Shown here one piece after another: positions 7,727 through 17,193 of a stretch of DNA of 64,000 bases. A program made the translations under genes and the position numbers. The notes below the pieces were generated by a model. That model was given only the letters and a program-made list of their open reading frames with translations, made no database searches and was not told where the DNA came from. This stretch comes from Psychrosphaera sp. B3R10 (GTDB lineage: Bacteria > Pseudomonadota > Gammaproteobacteria > Enterobacterales > Alteromonadaceae), in contig NZ_JAHKQH010000045.1 of the NCBI RefSeq assembly GCF_018861025.1, positions 191,413 to 255,412 of the forward strand. Reading direction: 5' to 3'. Position 1 is the stretch's first letter, and the number at the start of each line of letters is the position of its first letter.

Positions 7727-7951
7727 TTGTCGTTTCAAGTTCGTAAATTACTACTGGTTATAGTGGTATTGCATGTTTCTGCGTGCAGTTCGTTGGGTGT
7801 TAAACCTTGGGAGCGAAACCTATTAGCTAAAAAGCAAATGGCGTTAACATCGTCACCGATTAATGCGGCTCTGGATGATCATATTTATTTTAGTAAAGAG
7901 GCATCGAGTGGCGGTCGTGGATTTGCCGGTGGTGGTTGCGGATGCAATTGA
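7727..7951 (+). CDS. DUF4266 small lipoprotein
   Basis: A 74-residue lipoprotein. AAGGAG at 7713-7718 is 8 bases before TTG 7727, so TTG is preferred over GTG 7718, which overlaps that site. The signal peptide ends in the lipobox VSAC. The mature part contains GVKPWERNLLAKKQM and a C-terminal tail GGRGFAGGGCGCN, both hallmarks of DUF4266. The family has no established function and usually travels with DUF3570, a thioredoxin-like protein and ApbE, as here. The Gly/Cys tail could bind metal or be modified. The DUF3570 gene overlaps its end, indicating coupling. Confidence 0.85.
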   Translation: MSFQVRKLLLVIVVLHVSACSSLGVKPWERNLLAKKQMALTSSPINAALDDHIYFSKEASSGGRGFAGGGCGCN

Positions 7952-9249
7952 ATAAATCCTTAAGTTTTTCTGCTGCCTTATCAGCGGCGGTTAGCGCATT
8001 ATTTGTTGCGCCAGTAACGTCAGTTAAGGCAGAAGAAAGTAATGCTTGGAAACTCGACTCAGCTGTAATGTATTACGGAGAAACCGACCGAGTTCAAGCG
8101 GTCGAAGTTATTGTTGGTGGTAAAAAAGAATTTGAAGACGGTCACTTTTTGGATCTGAAATTTACCTTCGATACGCTAACTGGCGCATCGGCAACCGGCG
8201 CGGTGGCGCAACCCAATATTCAGTCCTTTACGCGGCCATCCGGTAATGGAAGATACACAGTTTCGGCAAATGAAACGCCTCTGGACGATACGTTCAAAGA
8301 TACACGTGTGCAACTTAATGCTCAGTGGACACAGCCACTTAAAGGAGAGTATACATTAAGCACTGGGGCTCATTTATCAAAAGAATATGATTATTTGTCA
8401 TTGGGGATAAATGCTGGATTAGCACGAGAATTTAATCAAAAAAATACGACGGTATCGGCAGGCCTGTCTTTAGGTCAAGACACGATAACGCCGGAAGGTG
8501 GGTTGCCAATTCCACTTTATGAAATGCCTCATTATATTAACTCGCCAAATGGTCAGCCAAATAATACCGAGGGCTCGAGTAGTGACTTTGACGCGAGTCG
8601 CGATCGTAGTTCAGATTCTAAGCAAATTGTCGATCTATTGTTTGGGGTAACTCAGGTGATAAATAGACGATTTATTACCCAATTTAATTACTCTTATTCT
8701 AATGTTGATGGTTACCAAACGGACCCATTTAAAGTCGTGAGTGTCGTCGACGAAAACGGTGTAACCCTCAATAATATCTACGAATCTCGACCTGATAAAC
8801 GTCAAAAAAACAGTGTGTATGCTCAAGGAAAATACCACCTAAGTAAGTCAGTTGTTGACGTGTCTTATCGTTATTTTTGGGATGACTGGGGAATAAAATC
8901 AAATTCAATCGACGCTAAATATTGGATGCCTATGGGCAAGGGGTATTTAGAGCCACACATTCGTTATTATCAACAAGACGAAGCTGATTTCTATCAACCT
9001 TTTGTGACACGGCAACCTGAGGTTGATTCTAATGTCAGTGCCGATTATCGCATTGGCAAACTGACAGGTCTAACATTAGGGCTCAGCTATGGATTTCCGT
9101 TAAATAACGGTCATGAGATCTCTTTTCGTGCAGAGTTATATCGCCAAAAAGTAACAGATCCAGGAGTGAATAACATTGGCGTCATTAATCAACTTGATAT
9201 TTTTCCGGATGTAGACGCGGTCATTTTTCAAACCAATTATTCGTTTTGA
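7942..9249 (+). CDS. DUF3570 outer-membrane barrel protein
   Basis: A 435-residue protein with a signal peptide (cleavage after about residue 30, ...SVKAEES) followed by many alternating amphipathic strands ending in Phe (NYSF), as in outer-membrane barrels. This matches DUF3570. Start ATG 7942 lies inside the end of the DUF4266 gene, so the two are coupled. Residues 77-83 read DTLTGAS, close to the D-x-x-(S/T)-G-A-(T/S) motif that ApbE enzymes flavinylate; the next gene is apbE-like. A covalently bound FMN on this protein is a hypothesis. The periplasmic or surface role is unknown. Confidence 0.85.
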   Translation: MQLNKSLSFSAALSAAVSALFVAPVTSVKAEESNAWKLDSAVMYYGETDRVQAVEVIVGGKKEFEDGHFLDLKFTFDTLTGASATGAVAQPNIQSFTRPSGNGRYTVSANETPLDDTFKDTRVQLNAQWTQPLKGEYTLSTGAHLSKEYDYLSLGINAGLAREFNQKNTTVSAGLSLGQDTITPEGGLPIPLYEMPHYINSPNGQPNNTEGSSSDFDASRDRSSDSKQIVDLLFGVTQVINRRFITQFNYSYSNVDGYQTDPFKVVSVVDENGVTLNNIYESRPDKRQKNSVYAQGKYHLSKSVVDVSYRYFWDDWGIKSNSIDAKYWMPMGKGYLEPHIRYYQQDEADFYQPFVTRQPEVDSNVSADYRIGKLTGLTLGLSYGFPLNNGHEISFRAELYRQKVTDPGVNNIGVINQLDIFPDVDAVIFQTNYSF

Positions 9250-10244
9250 GCGAATGGTTAAAAGCCATATTTACAAGCAACATGAAAGACCAAAAAATCG
9301 ATAAACGTACATTTAAAATAAGCCAGCGGCCAAACGGTTTAGCCATATTGTTCAACGCAATGGCTAGCCCCTGCGAGGTGTTAATAGAAACTGACGATTT
9401 TAATGAAACAGGCCGTATTGCTAAATTAATATGCGAACGTACGTGGCAAATTGAAGATAAATTCAGTCGATATAACCCATTAAGTATTGTTAGCAAGATT
9501 AATAACTCAAACAACAAACCTGTAGCAATAGACCCTGAAACCTACAGGTTATTACAGTTTTCCCATTCATGTTTTCAGATAAGTGGTGGTTTGTTTGACA
9601 TCACTTCCGGAATTTTACGACAAGTTTGGACTTTTGATGGCAGTGATAGAATCCCTAAAAAATCGGACGTTAATCGGTTGCTAAAAAGTATTGGTTGGCA
9701 GCATGTAAAGTGGGATGAGTCGTCGATTACTTTGCCTAACAATATGGAAATAGATTTAGGTGGCATTGGCAAAGAATACGCTGTAGATGTAGCCGTTCAG
9801 TTACTCAGAGCCGAAACACCGTACTCTGCTTTAGTTAATTTTGGTGGTGATATTGCCGTTACAAATCAACCGAAGTTTGACCCAGCACCGCAACAGCAAT
9901 TACATCAAAATAAAACAATAAATAGGGTAAAAACGGCTCACCCTTGGCATATCGCTATTGAACTGGGCGATAAACAAACATCAGATTTAACGACAATTGA
10001 ACTAACTACAGGAGCAATCGCCACAAGTGGTGATGCCAATCGATATCTAGTAAAAGATGGTCAACGTTACTGTCATATATTAAATCCAAAGACTGGCTGG
10101 CCGGTTGCTGGGGGACCGAGTTCAGTAACGGTCGCCGCGCCAACATGTATCGAAGCCGGCATCGCGGCTACGATAGCAATGCTGAAGGGGAATTCTGCGA
10201 AAGCTTTTTTAACTGAGAATCAAATTCAGCATTGGATTTATTGA
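9246..10244 (+). CDS. apbE: ApbE-family FAD:protein FMN transferase
   Basis: An enzyme that moves FMN from FAD onto Thr or Ser of exported proteins. Seen: FNAMASPCEVLIE (about 35-47), DLGGIGKEYAVD (about 170-181), NFGGDI and a C-terminal SGDANRY...HILNPKTGWP block, all typical of ApbE. The frame begins at TTG 9246, overlapping the DUF3570 stop; an ATG at 9282 is an alternative. No clear signal peptide or lipobox is visible, which is unusual for an ApbE expected to work in the periplasm, so localisation is uncertain. It is the last gene of the operon. Confidence 0.88.
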   Translation: MSEWLKAIFTSNMKDQKIDKRTFKISQRPNGLAILFNAMASPCEVLIETDDFNETGRIAKLICERTWQIEDKFSRYNPLSIVSKINNSNNKPVAIDPETYRLLQFSHSCFQISGGLFDITSGILRQVWTFDGSDRIPKKSDVNRLLKSIGWQHVKWDESSITLPNNMEIDLGGIGKEYAVDVAVQLLRAETPYSALVNFGGDIAVTNQPKFDPAPQQQLHQNKTINRVKTAHPWHIAIELGDKQTSDLTTIELTTGAIATSGDANRYLVKDGQRYCHILNPKTGWPVAGGPSSVTVAAPTCIEAGIAATIAMLKGNSAKAFLTENQIQHWIY

Positions 10245-10302
10245 TCAAACTAACATTATTCAAGGCAACCAAACTGTCTCAACAGTTCAATACGTCGAGG
10301 GT

Positions 10303-10803
10303 TTAATAAGCGCCAGCTGCGTATGTCAACTCATAACTGTGGCTATATATTTCAAGAATATTGCCAAACGGGTCTTCCATATAGATCATTCGGTATGGCT
10401 TTTCATCTGGGTAATAATAGCGCGGCGCTGCCATTCGTTTTTTTCCGCCAGCGTCGACAATTTTTTCAACAAGTTCTTCTAAATTAGGATCTTGCACACA
10501 AAAATGGAATACGCCTGTTTTCCAATACTCAAAATTGTCTTCTGGTTGTTGTTGATTAACAAACTCAAACAATTCTACGCCAATGCGGTCGCCAGTAGAT
10601 AGGTGCGCTATTTTAAATTTTTGCCAATTGGCACCAAATACATCAGTACACATTTCACCAATTGGACTTTTGTCTTCCGTTATTTCAGTCGGCTCCATAA
10701 TGAGATACCAACCTAAAACGTCGGTATAAAATTTAACGGCTTGCTCTAAATTAGGTACTGAAATTCCAATGTGTGAAAACGTTCTTGGATAAGGTTTAGT
10801 CAT
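10303..10803 (-). CDS. VOC-family (glyoxalase/dioxygenase fold) protein
   Basis: A 166-residue VOC protein. The N-terminal strand SHIGISVPNLEQAVKFYTDV and the C-terminal MIYMEDPFGNILEIYSHS give the paired beta-alpha-beta-beta-beta modules, with His near residue 11, His (FHFCV) near 99 and Glu (ILEIY) near 150 as likely metal ligands. Family members include lactoylglutathione lyases and ring-cleaving dioxygenases; the substrate cannot be told. It is divergent from a LysR gene with 94 bp between them, so that regulator probably controls it. Confidence 0.8.
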   Translation of the reverse strand: MTKPYPRTFSHIGISVPNLEQAVKFYTDVLGWYLIMEPTEITEDKSPIGEMCTDVFGANWQKFKIAHLSTGDRIGVELFEFVNQQQPEDNFEYWKTGVFHFCVQDPNLEELVEKIVDAGGKKRMAAPRYYYPDEKPYRMIYMEDPFGNILEIYSHSYELTYAAGAY

Positions 10804-10897
10804 GTTTTTTTCCTTTATTCATTTGATGGTTAAACTATACCGCCAGTGTTAAAGTATAAAAAATTATCGATTGTTATATTTATGAGTACATTTTGTA

Positions 10898-11779
10898 ATG
10901 ATTAATCAAACTTGGTTAAATACGTTTTGCACATTGGTTGAGGTAGGGCACTTTACCAAAACGGCAGAGAATCTTTTTATGACCCAGTCTGGTGTTAGCC
11001 AGCATATAAAAAAATTAGAAAACCAACTTGGTGTAGCTTTGTTAATTAGGCATGGCAAGTCATTTTCGCTAACGAATGCCGGAGAGCAACTTCATAAACG
11101 CGGAAGAGAATTACTTAATTCTTTCCAAGAATTAGAGGGGGTGATCAAATTTGACGAGCAATACGAAGGTAAAGTTAAAATTTCATCGCCGGGTAGCATT
11201 GGTCTAAAGCTATACCCCCATTTGCTCAACATTCAGCAAGTACATCCAAAGTTGATAATGGACTATACGTTTGCGCCGAATAAAAACATTGAGCAAAACT
11301 TATTAGAGCGAAAAATCGATTTAGGCCTGCTGACCGAACTCAGCGATTCAAGTCGGTTAGTGAGTAAAAAAATCGCAAATGAACCTTTGGTTTTAGTAAC
11401 AGCAAGTGATGTCAAATCAATAGATTGGGGGGTATTAATCGAGCTTGGGTTTATATCACATCCAGATGCAGCGCATCATGGCCGACTTCTCCTCAGTAAA
11501 AATTTTGAACAATTCGAAACCATAGAACAGTTTCAAATCAAGGGGTTTTCTAATCAAATAAGTCTTATTTTAGAACCGGTTAGCAAAGGATTCGGCTTTA
11601 CCATTTTACCACTTTATGCAGCCAAGGCATTTTATCAACAAGACAAGATTTACATTCATCAACTCGCCAAGCCTGTAGCCGAAAGTTTATTCCTGTGCAC
11701 TAATCGACATTCCATAATGGCAAATCGAATTAAATTTATTAGCCAAGTGGTGACGACTTACCTTGAAAGCAGCGATTAA
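10898..11779 (+). CDS. LysR-family transcriptional regulator
   Basis: A 293-residue regulator with an N-terminal winged helix (WLNTFCTLVEVGHFTKTAEN, then FMTQSGVSQHIKKLENQLGV) and a periplasmic-binding-protein-like effector domain from about residue 90. The start ATG 10898 fits the usual LysR N-terminus. Divergent orientation from the VOC gene is the classical LysR arrangement, in which the regulator activates its neighbour on binding an inducer. The inducer is unknown. Confidence 0.88.
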   Translation: MINQTWLNTFCTLVEVGHFTKTAENLFMTQSGVSQHIKKLENQLGVALLIRHGKSFSLTNAGEQLHKRGRELLNSFQELEGVIKFDEQYEGKVKISSPGSIGLKLYPHLLNIQQVHPKLIMDYTFAPNKNIEQNLLERKIDLGLLTELSDSSRLVSKKIANEPLVLVTASDVKSIDWGVLIELGFISHPDAAHHGRLLLSKNFEQFETIEQFQIKGFSNQISLILEPVSKGFGFTILPLYAAKAFYQQDKIYIHQLAKPVAESLFLCTNRHSIMANRIKFISQVVTTYLESSD

Positions 11780-11926
11780 TATAATCAAAGGTTGTTATGC
11801 AACGCCTTGCTTAAATCTATATCTTCAGTACATTAGAATTTGGTGTAAGTAACATCAACTTAAATTTGATGGATATATTGAAGGAAAGTGATTACTTGTA
11901 TTGATAACGGTAAATGGAAATTAGAA

Positions 11927-12343
11927 ATGTTAAATGCGAAAGCGAGTTGTCTGTGCGGTAACGTTAAGATTACCGCCAATGAAATAAATCCTAAATTCAC
12001 GGTTTGTCATTGTGATTCCTGTCGAGTGTGGGGCGGTGCGCCATTTTTCGCGGTGCAGTGTGGCACAAATGTCGAATTTGAGGGTGAGAATAACATCACT
12101 ATGTTTGATTCATCGAGTTGGGCATCGCGTGGTTTTTGTGCACAATGCGGTACGCATCTGTTTTATAAACTTAAAACAAGCGGTGAATATAATATGCCAG
12201 TCGGCTTCTTCCAAGATTTGACTGACCTAACCATGGATATGCAATATTTTAGTGACCAACGGCCAGCTTATTATTGTTTTTCTAACCAAACCAAAGAAAT
12301 GACAAAGGCTGAAATTATGGAATATTTCGCCAATAAAATATGA
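11927..12343 (+). CDS. GFA-family zinc-binding protein
   Basis: A 138-residue protein of the glutathione-dependent formaldehyde-activating (GFA/CENP-V) fold. The zinc ligands are visible as CLCGNVK near the N-terminus, CHCDSCRVWGG and CAQCGTHLF. ATG 11927 is chosen over the upstream GTG 11888 because family members begin a few residues before the first CxC. Most GFA proteins are not proven to act on formaldehyde. The gene stands alone. Confidence 0.85.
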   Translation: MLNAKASCLCGNVKITANEINPKFTVCHCDSCRVWGGAPFFAVQCGTNVEFEGENNITMFDSSSWASRGFCAQCGTHLFYKLKTSGEYNMPVGFFQDLTDLTMDMQYFSDQRPAYYCFSNQTKEMTKAEIMEYFANKI

Positions 12344-12472
12344 CAATCCATATTTTGTAGCGCGTAAAGTGTTTAATTCTTTTTTCTGTTTAGACTCATA
12401 TCGATTTTGAGTTTTAGTGATCTAGTTAGGTTGAAATAGAAATATTATGCAATTGCAAAATAAGGCAAGCTA

Positions 12473-13348
12473 ATGATAATACTCCGCACTTTAATGACAA
12501 TAATGATTAAAATTGTATTAGCTTGTCTGGCGATATTTGCAGGGATATTCGCGGTTAAGTTTTTGTTGTTTCCAGCCGTCTATTTTATTTTTAACATGCA
12601 AAGTGGTCAGTTGAAAGTAGTAGAGCAGTTTACAACGCTCATGTTTATCGGCTTGGGATACTACTTATATGTTAAATATTATGAAAAGCGCAGGCCTGAC
12701 GAGCTAACGTTTAGAGCGAGTCACCTCTTTTACGGCGCAGTTTCCGGTGCGGCTTTGATCTCGGTAACTAGCTTATTGCTCTTTTATTTGGGCTATTATG
12801 AAGTTGTGTCGTTTCAGGGATTAGAGGGCATACCGATTGTAGGGAGTACGATATTAGTCGCTGCAATGTTAGAAGAGTTTTTGTTTAGAGGTGTACTATT
12901 CCGTGTAATTGAAGCGCATGTTGGGACACTTTTCTCGTTGTCTTTTGTTGCAACCCTGTTTGGTCTGCTTCACCTCTTTAATGAAAATACGACCGTTGTA
13001 ACCGCATTTTCTGTAACCCTACTCGGTGTTTTTTGGGGAGGGATTTATGTATTAACGCGCAATATATGGGTTGTGGGGCTTAACCATGCGGCTTGGAACT
13101 TCTCAATTTTCTCTACGGGTATCCCCTTGTCTGGAAATGAAGATTGGCGTGCAGTTGCCCCTTTTGAAAGTATTTATAATGGACCTCTACTGTTAACTGG
13201 CGGTGAATTTGGACCAGAAGATTCAATTATTAATATTATTGTTCTACTTATTAGCGTTGTTGTAATATTTTATTTTGCACAAAAAAATAGGGCTATTGTC
13301 GGCTTTGGCGAAAATACCACGTCGCCTAAGTCGGAAAAGGAGGTTTAG
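12473..13348 (+). CDS. CPBP-family intramembrane metalloprotease
   Basis: A 291-residue polytopic membrane protein with about eight hydrophobic segments. The active-site motifs of the CAAX-protease/bacteriocin-processing (CPBP) family are present: EEFLFRG (EExxxR) near residue 137, LLHLF near 164 and HAAWNFS near 203. These Glu and His residues form the metal site in Rce1-type enzymes. The substrate is unknown. The next gene starts immediately after its stop with a strong ribosome binding site (AAAGGAGG) inside this gene's end, so they are co-transcribed. Confidence 0.85.
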   Translation: MIILRTLMTIMIKIVLACLAIFAGIFAVKFLLFPAVYFIFNMQSGQLKVVEQFTTLMFIGLGYYLYVKYYEKRRPDELTFRASHLFYGAVSGAALISVTSLLLFYLGYYEVVSFQGLEGIPIVGSTILVAAMLEEFLFRGVLFRVIEAHVGTLFSLSFVATLFGLLHLFNENTTVVTAFSVTLLGVFWGGIYVLTRNIWVVGLNHAAWNFSIFSTGIPLSGNEDWRAVAPFESIYNGPLLLTGGEFGPEDSIINIIVLLISVVVIFYFAQKNRAIVGFGENTTSPKSEKEV

Positions 13349-13816
13349 ATGACGCCTGGAATTAATGTCGCAAAGAAGAACAAAATTGCACATACGATAC
13401 ACGAATACACACATGATGAATCGGCCAGTTCATATGGTTTAGAGGCGTCTGAAAAGCTTGGCATACCACAGGGGCAGGTATTTAAGACCTTAGTGGTCGC
13501 AACTGATAATAAAGAATTGGTCGTCTCAATTATTCCTGTATCAAGCAAATTGAGCATGAAGCTGATAGCTAAGGCTGTTGGTGTGAAAAAAGCAGTGATG
13601 GCGGATAAGTCTGATGTAGAACGTTCTACGGGCTATGTATTAGGTGGCGTCAGTCCGCTAGGTCAAAAAAAACGACTCAAAACCATAATCCATAGTGCTG
13701 CCCTAGATTATGAAACCATCTTTGTCAGCGCTGGGCGGAGAGGACTAGAAATAGAGTTGTGCCCAAATGATTTGGCGAAGCTGACATCTGGAAAATTTGC
13801 GGAGATCTGCCAGTGA
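13349..13816 (+). CDS. ybaK: YbaK/EbsC-type Cys-tRNA(Pro) deacylase
   Basis: A 155-residue editing-domain protein that hydrolyses Cys-tRNA(Pro) made in error by prolyl-tRNA synthetase. Seen: the LGIPQGQVFKTLVV segment (about 35-48), KKAVMADKSDVERSTGYVLGG (70-90, with the conserved Lys, Asp and GxxxGGVSPLG loop) and SAGRRGLEIEL near the C-terminus. Length matches E. coli YbaK. It begins directly after the CPBP gene. Confidence 0.9.
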   Translation: MTPGINVAKKNKIAHTIHEYTHDESASSYGLEASEKLGIPQGQVFKTLVVATDNKELVVSIIPVSSKLSMKLIAKAVGVKKAVMADKSDVERSTGYVLGGVSPLGQKKRLKTIIHSAALDYETIFVSAGRRGLEIELCPNDLAKLTSGKFAEICQ

Positions 13817-13828
13817 AAACTCGTTCCG

Positions 13829-15067
13829 TTATAGATAGATAAGGTAGGGTTTTCTATCTGCTAGAAACTTTTGTAAACCCGGTTGCCATTGTTGTTTAAT
13901 TTGCTCAATGCTATGGCCCGCCAATATGCTTTTTCTTACTTTGTCAGTCCCCGCTAATTTGTCCATAAACTCTGGCCGTTCAAAAAACTCAAGATCATTT
14001 TCTTTAAACATTTGGTACCATTTTATAAAAATGGCCAGATCTAATCCTTGGATCTTTGATGAGGATAACAACTCACCAGTTAATAGTTTGCCTTTGAGCT
14101 TAGGAAAAGGAGCGGCATGAGCAATGGGTTGTGGCGTGAACTGGAATTTATCCTTGGCCAAAAAGTTATTACTTACAAGGTCATGACCGACAACTTGAAA
14201 TGGAAATGGGGTGCCCCGACCAATGCTCGCGGGAGTTGCTTCAAAAAAACATAGTGATGGATATAAGCGGACCGCAATCTCATTAGGCAAGTTGGGGCTT
14301 GGTGGTATGGGCAAAATATAAGGTGTTGTTCTGTTGTAGTTCGCTACCGGAATAACCCTTAGATCTAATGTGGGCAACTCACTTTGGGTAGTTGTGCTTG
14401 ATGTATTTGAGTGCTCAATCGACAACCAGTTTTCACCAATAATCATTTGGGCCAATTCTCCTACCGTTAAACCATGTAATAGCGGAATAGGGTGTATACC
14501 AACAAAAGAGCGAAACGCTGGTTCCAGCACAGGTCCATCTACATGCATAATATTGGGATTAGGTCGATCTAAGACGATAAACGTAACACTAGATTCAGCG
14601 GCGGCTTGCATTACATAATGCATAGAGCTGATATAGGTGTAAAAACGCGTGCCGACATCTTGAATATCAAAAAGCATGACATCAATCGAGTCCATTATCT
14701 GCGCTGAAGGCTTTTTGTTTTTGCCATATATCGAAACGATGTCTAGGCCAGTGATAGGATCTTTGCCTGAACTGACCTTTTCACCTGCGCCATGATCGCC
14801 TCTAAATCCATGTTCCGGGGCAAAGATATATGTAATGTTGACATCATGGCTTAATAAAATATCAACAAGGTGTTGGTCGCCCACCATAGAGGTTTGATTA
14901 ACGACTAACCCAACGGATTTGTTTTTTAGTAATGGTAAGTATTTTTTTAATTGAGCGGCGCCAACCACCACATCATTATTAGTTGGTGGTTGAGCATGTT
15001 GAGCAATAACAGAAAACGTTGAAGCGGCGAGTAATATCAACACTGTCAAAAATATTCTAATCCACAT
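13829..15067 (-). CDS. namZ: Exported NamZ-type (DUF1343) exo-N-acetylmuramidase
   Basis: A 412-residue DUF1343 protein with a signal peptide (MWIRIFLTVLILLAASTFSV). Family blocks seen: VGLVVNQTSMVG, FAPEHGFRGDHGAGE, DVMLFDIQDVGTRFYTYIS and LDRPNPN. The Bacillus subtilis member NamZ removes MurNAc from the non-reducing end of peptidoglycan fragments. The gene lies 73 bp downstream of a kinase-MurQ fusion on the same strand, so a MurNAc recovery pathway is strongly suggested: release outside the cytoplasm, uptake, phosphorylation, etherase. No transporter is in view. Confidence 0.88.
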   Translation of the reverse strand: MWIRIFLTVLILLAASTFSVIAQHAQPPTNNDVVVGAAQLKKYLPLLKNKSVGLVVNQTSMVGDQHLVDILLSHDVNITYIFAPEHGFRGDHGAGEKVSSGKDPITGLDIVSIYGKNKKPSAQIMDSIDVMLFDIQDVGTRFYTYISSMHYVMQAAAESSVTFIVLDRPNPNIMHVDGPVLEPAFRSFVGIHPIPLLHGLTVGELAQMIIGENWLSIEHSNTSSTTTQSELPTLDLRVIPVANYNRTTPYILPIPPSPNLPNEIAVRLYPSLCFFEATPASIGRGTPFPFQVVGHDLVSNNFLAKDKFQFTPQPIAHAAPFPKLKGKLLTGELLSSSKIQGLDLAIFIKWYQMFKENDLEFFERPEFMDKLAGTDKVRKSILAGHSIEQIKQQWQPGLQKFLADRKPYLIYL

Positions 15068-15140
15068 GATTTACTCTTTATGTACGGCATTGTGGCTACG
15101 TTAATAGCCGGTTAGTTACCTAATTATTTGTTTTATCATT

Positions 15141-16988
15141 TTACTCTGTTGCCTGTTTTACGCTTTGTAAGGCATGCCGTAAAAAACCACCATTACGAAC
15201 CAATTCTTGTTGGATATCTTGGATATTTTCATTCGTCAAAATATGAACAATCGCCAGTTTGGCATTGTAGTGCGTTAAGTCGAGGGCGACTTGCGCCGTA
15301 TGGGCGTCGCATCCTGTAGCCTGCATCACAATTCGGATTGCTCTGACATACAACTTTTTGTTGCTGGCGTTTACGTCAACCATAAGATTTTCATAAACCT
15401 TACCAATGCGGATCATACTGGCAGTACTCAACATATTTAGAATGAGCTTTTGTGCCGTTCCCGACTTCATTCTTGTTGAACCTGTTAATACTTCCGGGCC
15501 AACTACAGCGCAAATATTAATGTCACAATAACTGGCTAACTGACTGCTCGGGTTACAGCTGATGGAAATGGTTTTTGTACCTATGCTTTTGGCATAGTCA
15601 ATTGCGCCAATTACGTAGGGTGTGCGACCACTAGCGGCAATCCCCACAAGGATGTCGTTTTCACCATAATTGATATTGATAAGATCATTTCTACCGAGTT
15701 CAAACGAGTCTTCAGCACCTTCAACGGCCTTATAAATCGCCTGGCTGCCTCCGGCAATAATGCCAACAACTTGTTTACTCGAAACGCTAAAGGTTGGCGG
15801 ACATTCAACGGCGTCGAGAACACCTAAACGACCACTGGTACCAGCACCAATATAGATAAGTCGACCACCTTTATTAAACGCGTTCACAATCTCTTCAACC
15901 GCTTTCCCTATTTCTGGAATACAGGCTTTTATTGCGTTGGGAACAATGGCATCCGCTTGATTTATTTTGGTTAATAGTTGTTCGGTATCAACTAAATCGA
16001 GATCTAAAGTATCTGGGTTTCGAGTCTCCGAAACCATATTGTCTAGCTGTGCGAGCAGACTATCGCGTTCATTGTTATCGTATTTACTGCTTTTACTGCG
16101 ATCAATTACATCGCTTGAGTTACTGCCTAGTTGAAGTTTTGCTAAGAAGCACGCGCCATCTAATGAACTGCCGCCGGTGAGTTTGCAATAAGACTTAATT
16201 CGGTCGTTTAGCAAAGGTAATGTGACTTCGGCTAGGCCGCCCATAATTACCACATCAACTTTGCTGTCTAATCGAGTTTGTTGAATAAGTTGTTCTGTGT
16301 CTAACACATGTTGTTCAATTAAACTGTTGGCCACAGGACAAGCATTGTGAAGAGAAAATACATCGGTGCTTAATGTTGCATAATCTTTAGCTTGAGATTG
16401 CGCCAACCAATTTGCGATTTGCTGTTTATCTGTACCTAGTTTTTCGGCGAGTTTTTTTGTGGTGACTGAGACAGCTTGGTTATGCCAGTTAATGTCAGCT
16501 AGTAGCTTTTGAACCGCGTTAAAACCAAGTTTTGCGCCACTGGCTTCGTCACCGATTGGAAATCCCCAACCACCAACATAATGCTCTTTGCCATTTTTAT
16601 CTAATCGAGCACCAACCGATCCTGTGCCCAGTGCAACCACAGCGATAGGCTCGCCATTGTTTGCACCATATAGCGATGTTTTTGCATCATTAACAACGTC
16701 TAATGAGGCAAAAGCAAAGGGGAGTTCATCTTTTAGTTGATTCGCTTGATTTGCCACTCCGCCGCCTGCAACACCGATAAGAACGTGCACGTTTAACGCG
16801 GAGGCTTGAAATTTAAGTAGCAGTTTCTCGATTAATTCTTTTAAAACAATTTGGGCATTTGCAAAGTCGTTGCTTAATGACGAAGCGCCAGCTTGCAAGG
16901 TGTGACTTTCACCGGTAGAAAGCTTTTCAATTCGACCTATGGTTTTTGTGCCACCACCGTCGATACCGATTACGTATTTTTGTACCAC
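15141..16988 (-). CDS. Fused BadF-type amino-sugar kinase and MurQ etherase
   Basis: A 615-residue fusion. Residues 1-290 are a BadF/N-acetylglucosamine-kinase domain (GIDGGGTKT at 8-16, ALGTGSVG at about 119-126, [13 protein letters not shown]). Residues 312-615 are MurNAc-6-phosphate etherase MurQ with a SIS fold: [17 protein letters not shown] with Glu396 and [12 protein letters not shown] with Glu426 correspond to the two catalytic glutamates of E. coli MurQ. By analogy with clostridial MurK, the kinase would make MurNAc-6-P and the etherase turn it into GlcNAc-6-P and lactate. E. coli obtains MurNAc-6-P by PTS import instead. It is transcribed with the NamZ gene. Confidence 0.9.
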   Translation of the reverse strand: MVQKYVIGIDGGGTKTIGRIEKLSTGESHTLQAGASSLSNDFANAQIVLKELIEKLLLKFQASALNVHVLIGVAGGGVANQANQLKDELPFAFASLDVVNDAKTSLYGANNGEPIAVVALGTGSVGARLDKNGKEHYVGGWGFPIGDEASGAKLGFNAVQKLLADINWHNQAVSVTTKKLAEKLGTDKQQIANWLAQSQAKDYATLSTDVFSLHNACPVANSLIEQHVLDTEQLIQQTRLDSKVDVVIMGGLAEVTLPLLNDRIKSYCKLTGGSSLDGACFLAKLQLGSNSSDVIDRSKSSKYDNNERDSLLAQLDNMVSETRNPDTLDLDLVDTEQLLTKINQADAIVPNAIKACIPEIGKAVEEIVNAFNKGGRLIYIGAGTSGRLGVLDAVECPPTFSVSSKQVVGIIAGGSQAIYKAVEGAEDSFELGRNDLININYGENDILVGIAASGRTPYVIGAIDYAKSIGTKTISISCNPSSQLASYCDINICAVVGPEVLTGSTRMKSGTAQKLILNMLSTASMIRIGKVYENLMVDVNASNKKLYVRAIRIVMQATGCDAHTAQVALDLTHYNAKLAIVHILTNENIQDIQQELVRNGGFLRHALQSVKQATE

Positions 16989-17193
16989 TAAGATTCCTTA
17001 GAATATGTGCTGATGCAAGTTTGGGCAGTTGAGGTGGCTTTTTAAGAGATCAATAAAACGTGATAAAGCCGCACCTATGAAACGTTGCCTAACTGATCCA
17101 AACTTCATTATCCAGATAACAATTTTACAATTATCAATTTCCATATTGTTGTATTTGCAGAATATATAATTCGCAATGGAATGTAAAAATTAA

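Noticed and set aside
10820-10870. Classical LysR box (T-N11-A)
   Set aside because: TATAC and GTATA occur in the intergenic region but 13 bases apart, which does not give the usual spacing; left unannotated.
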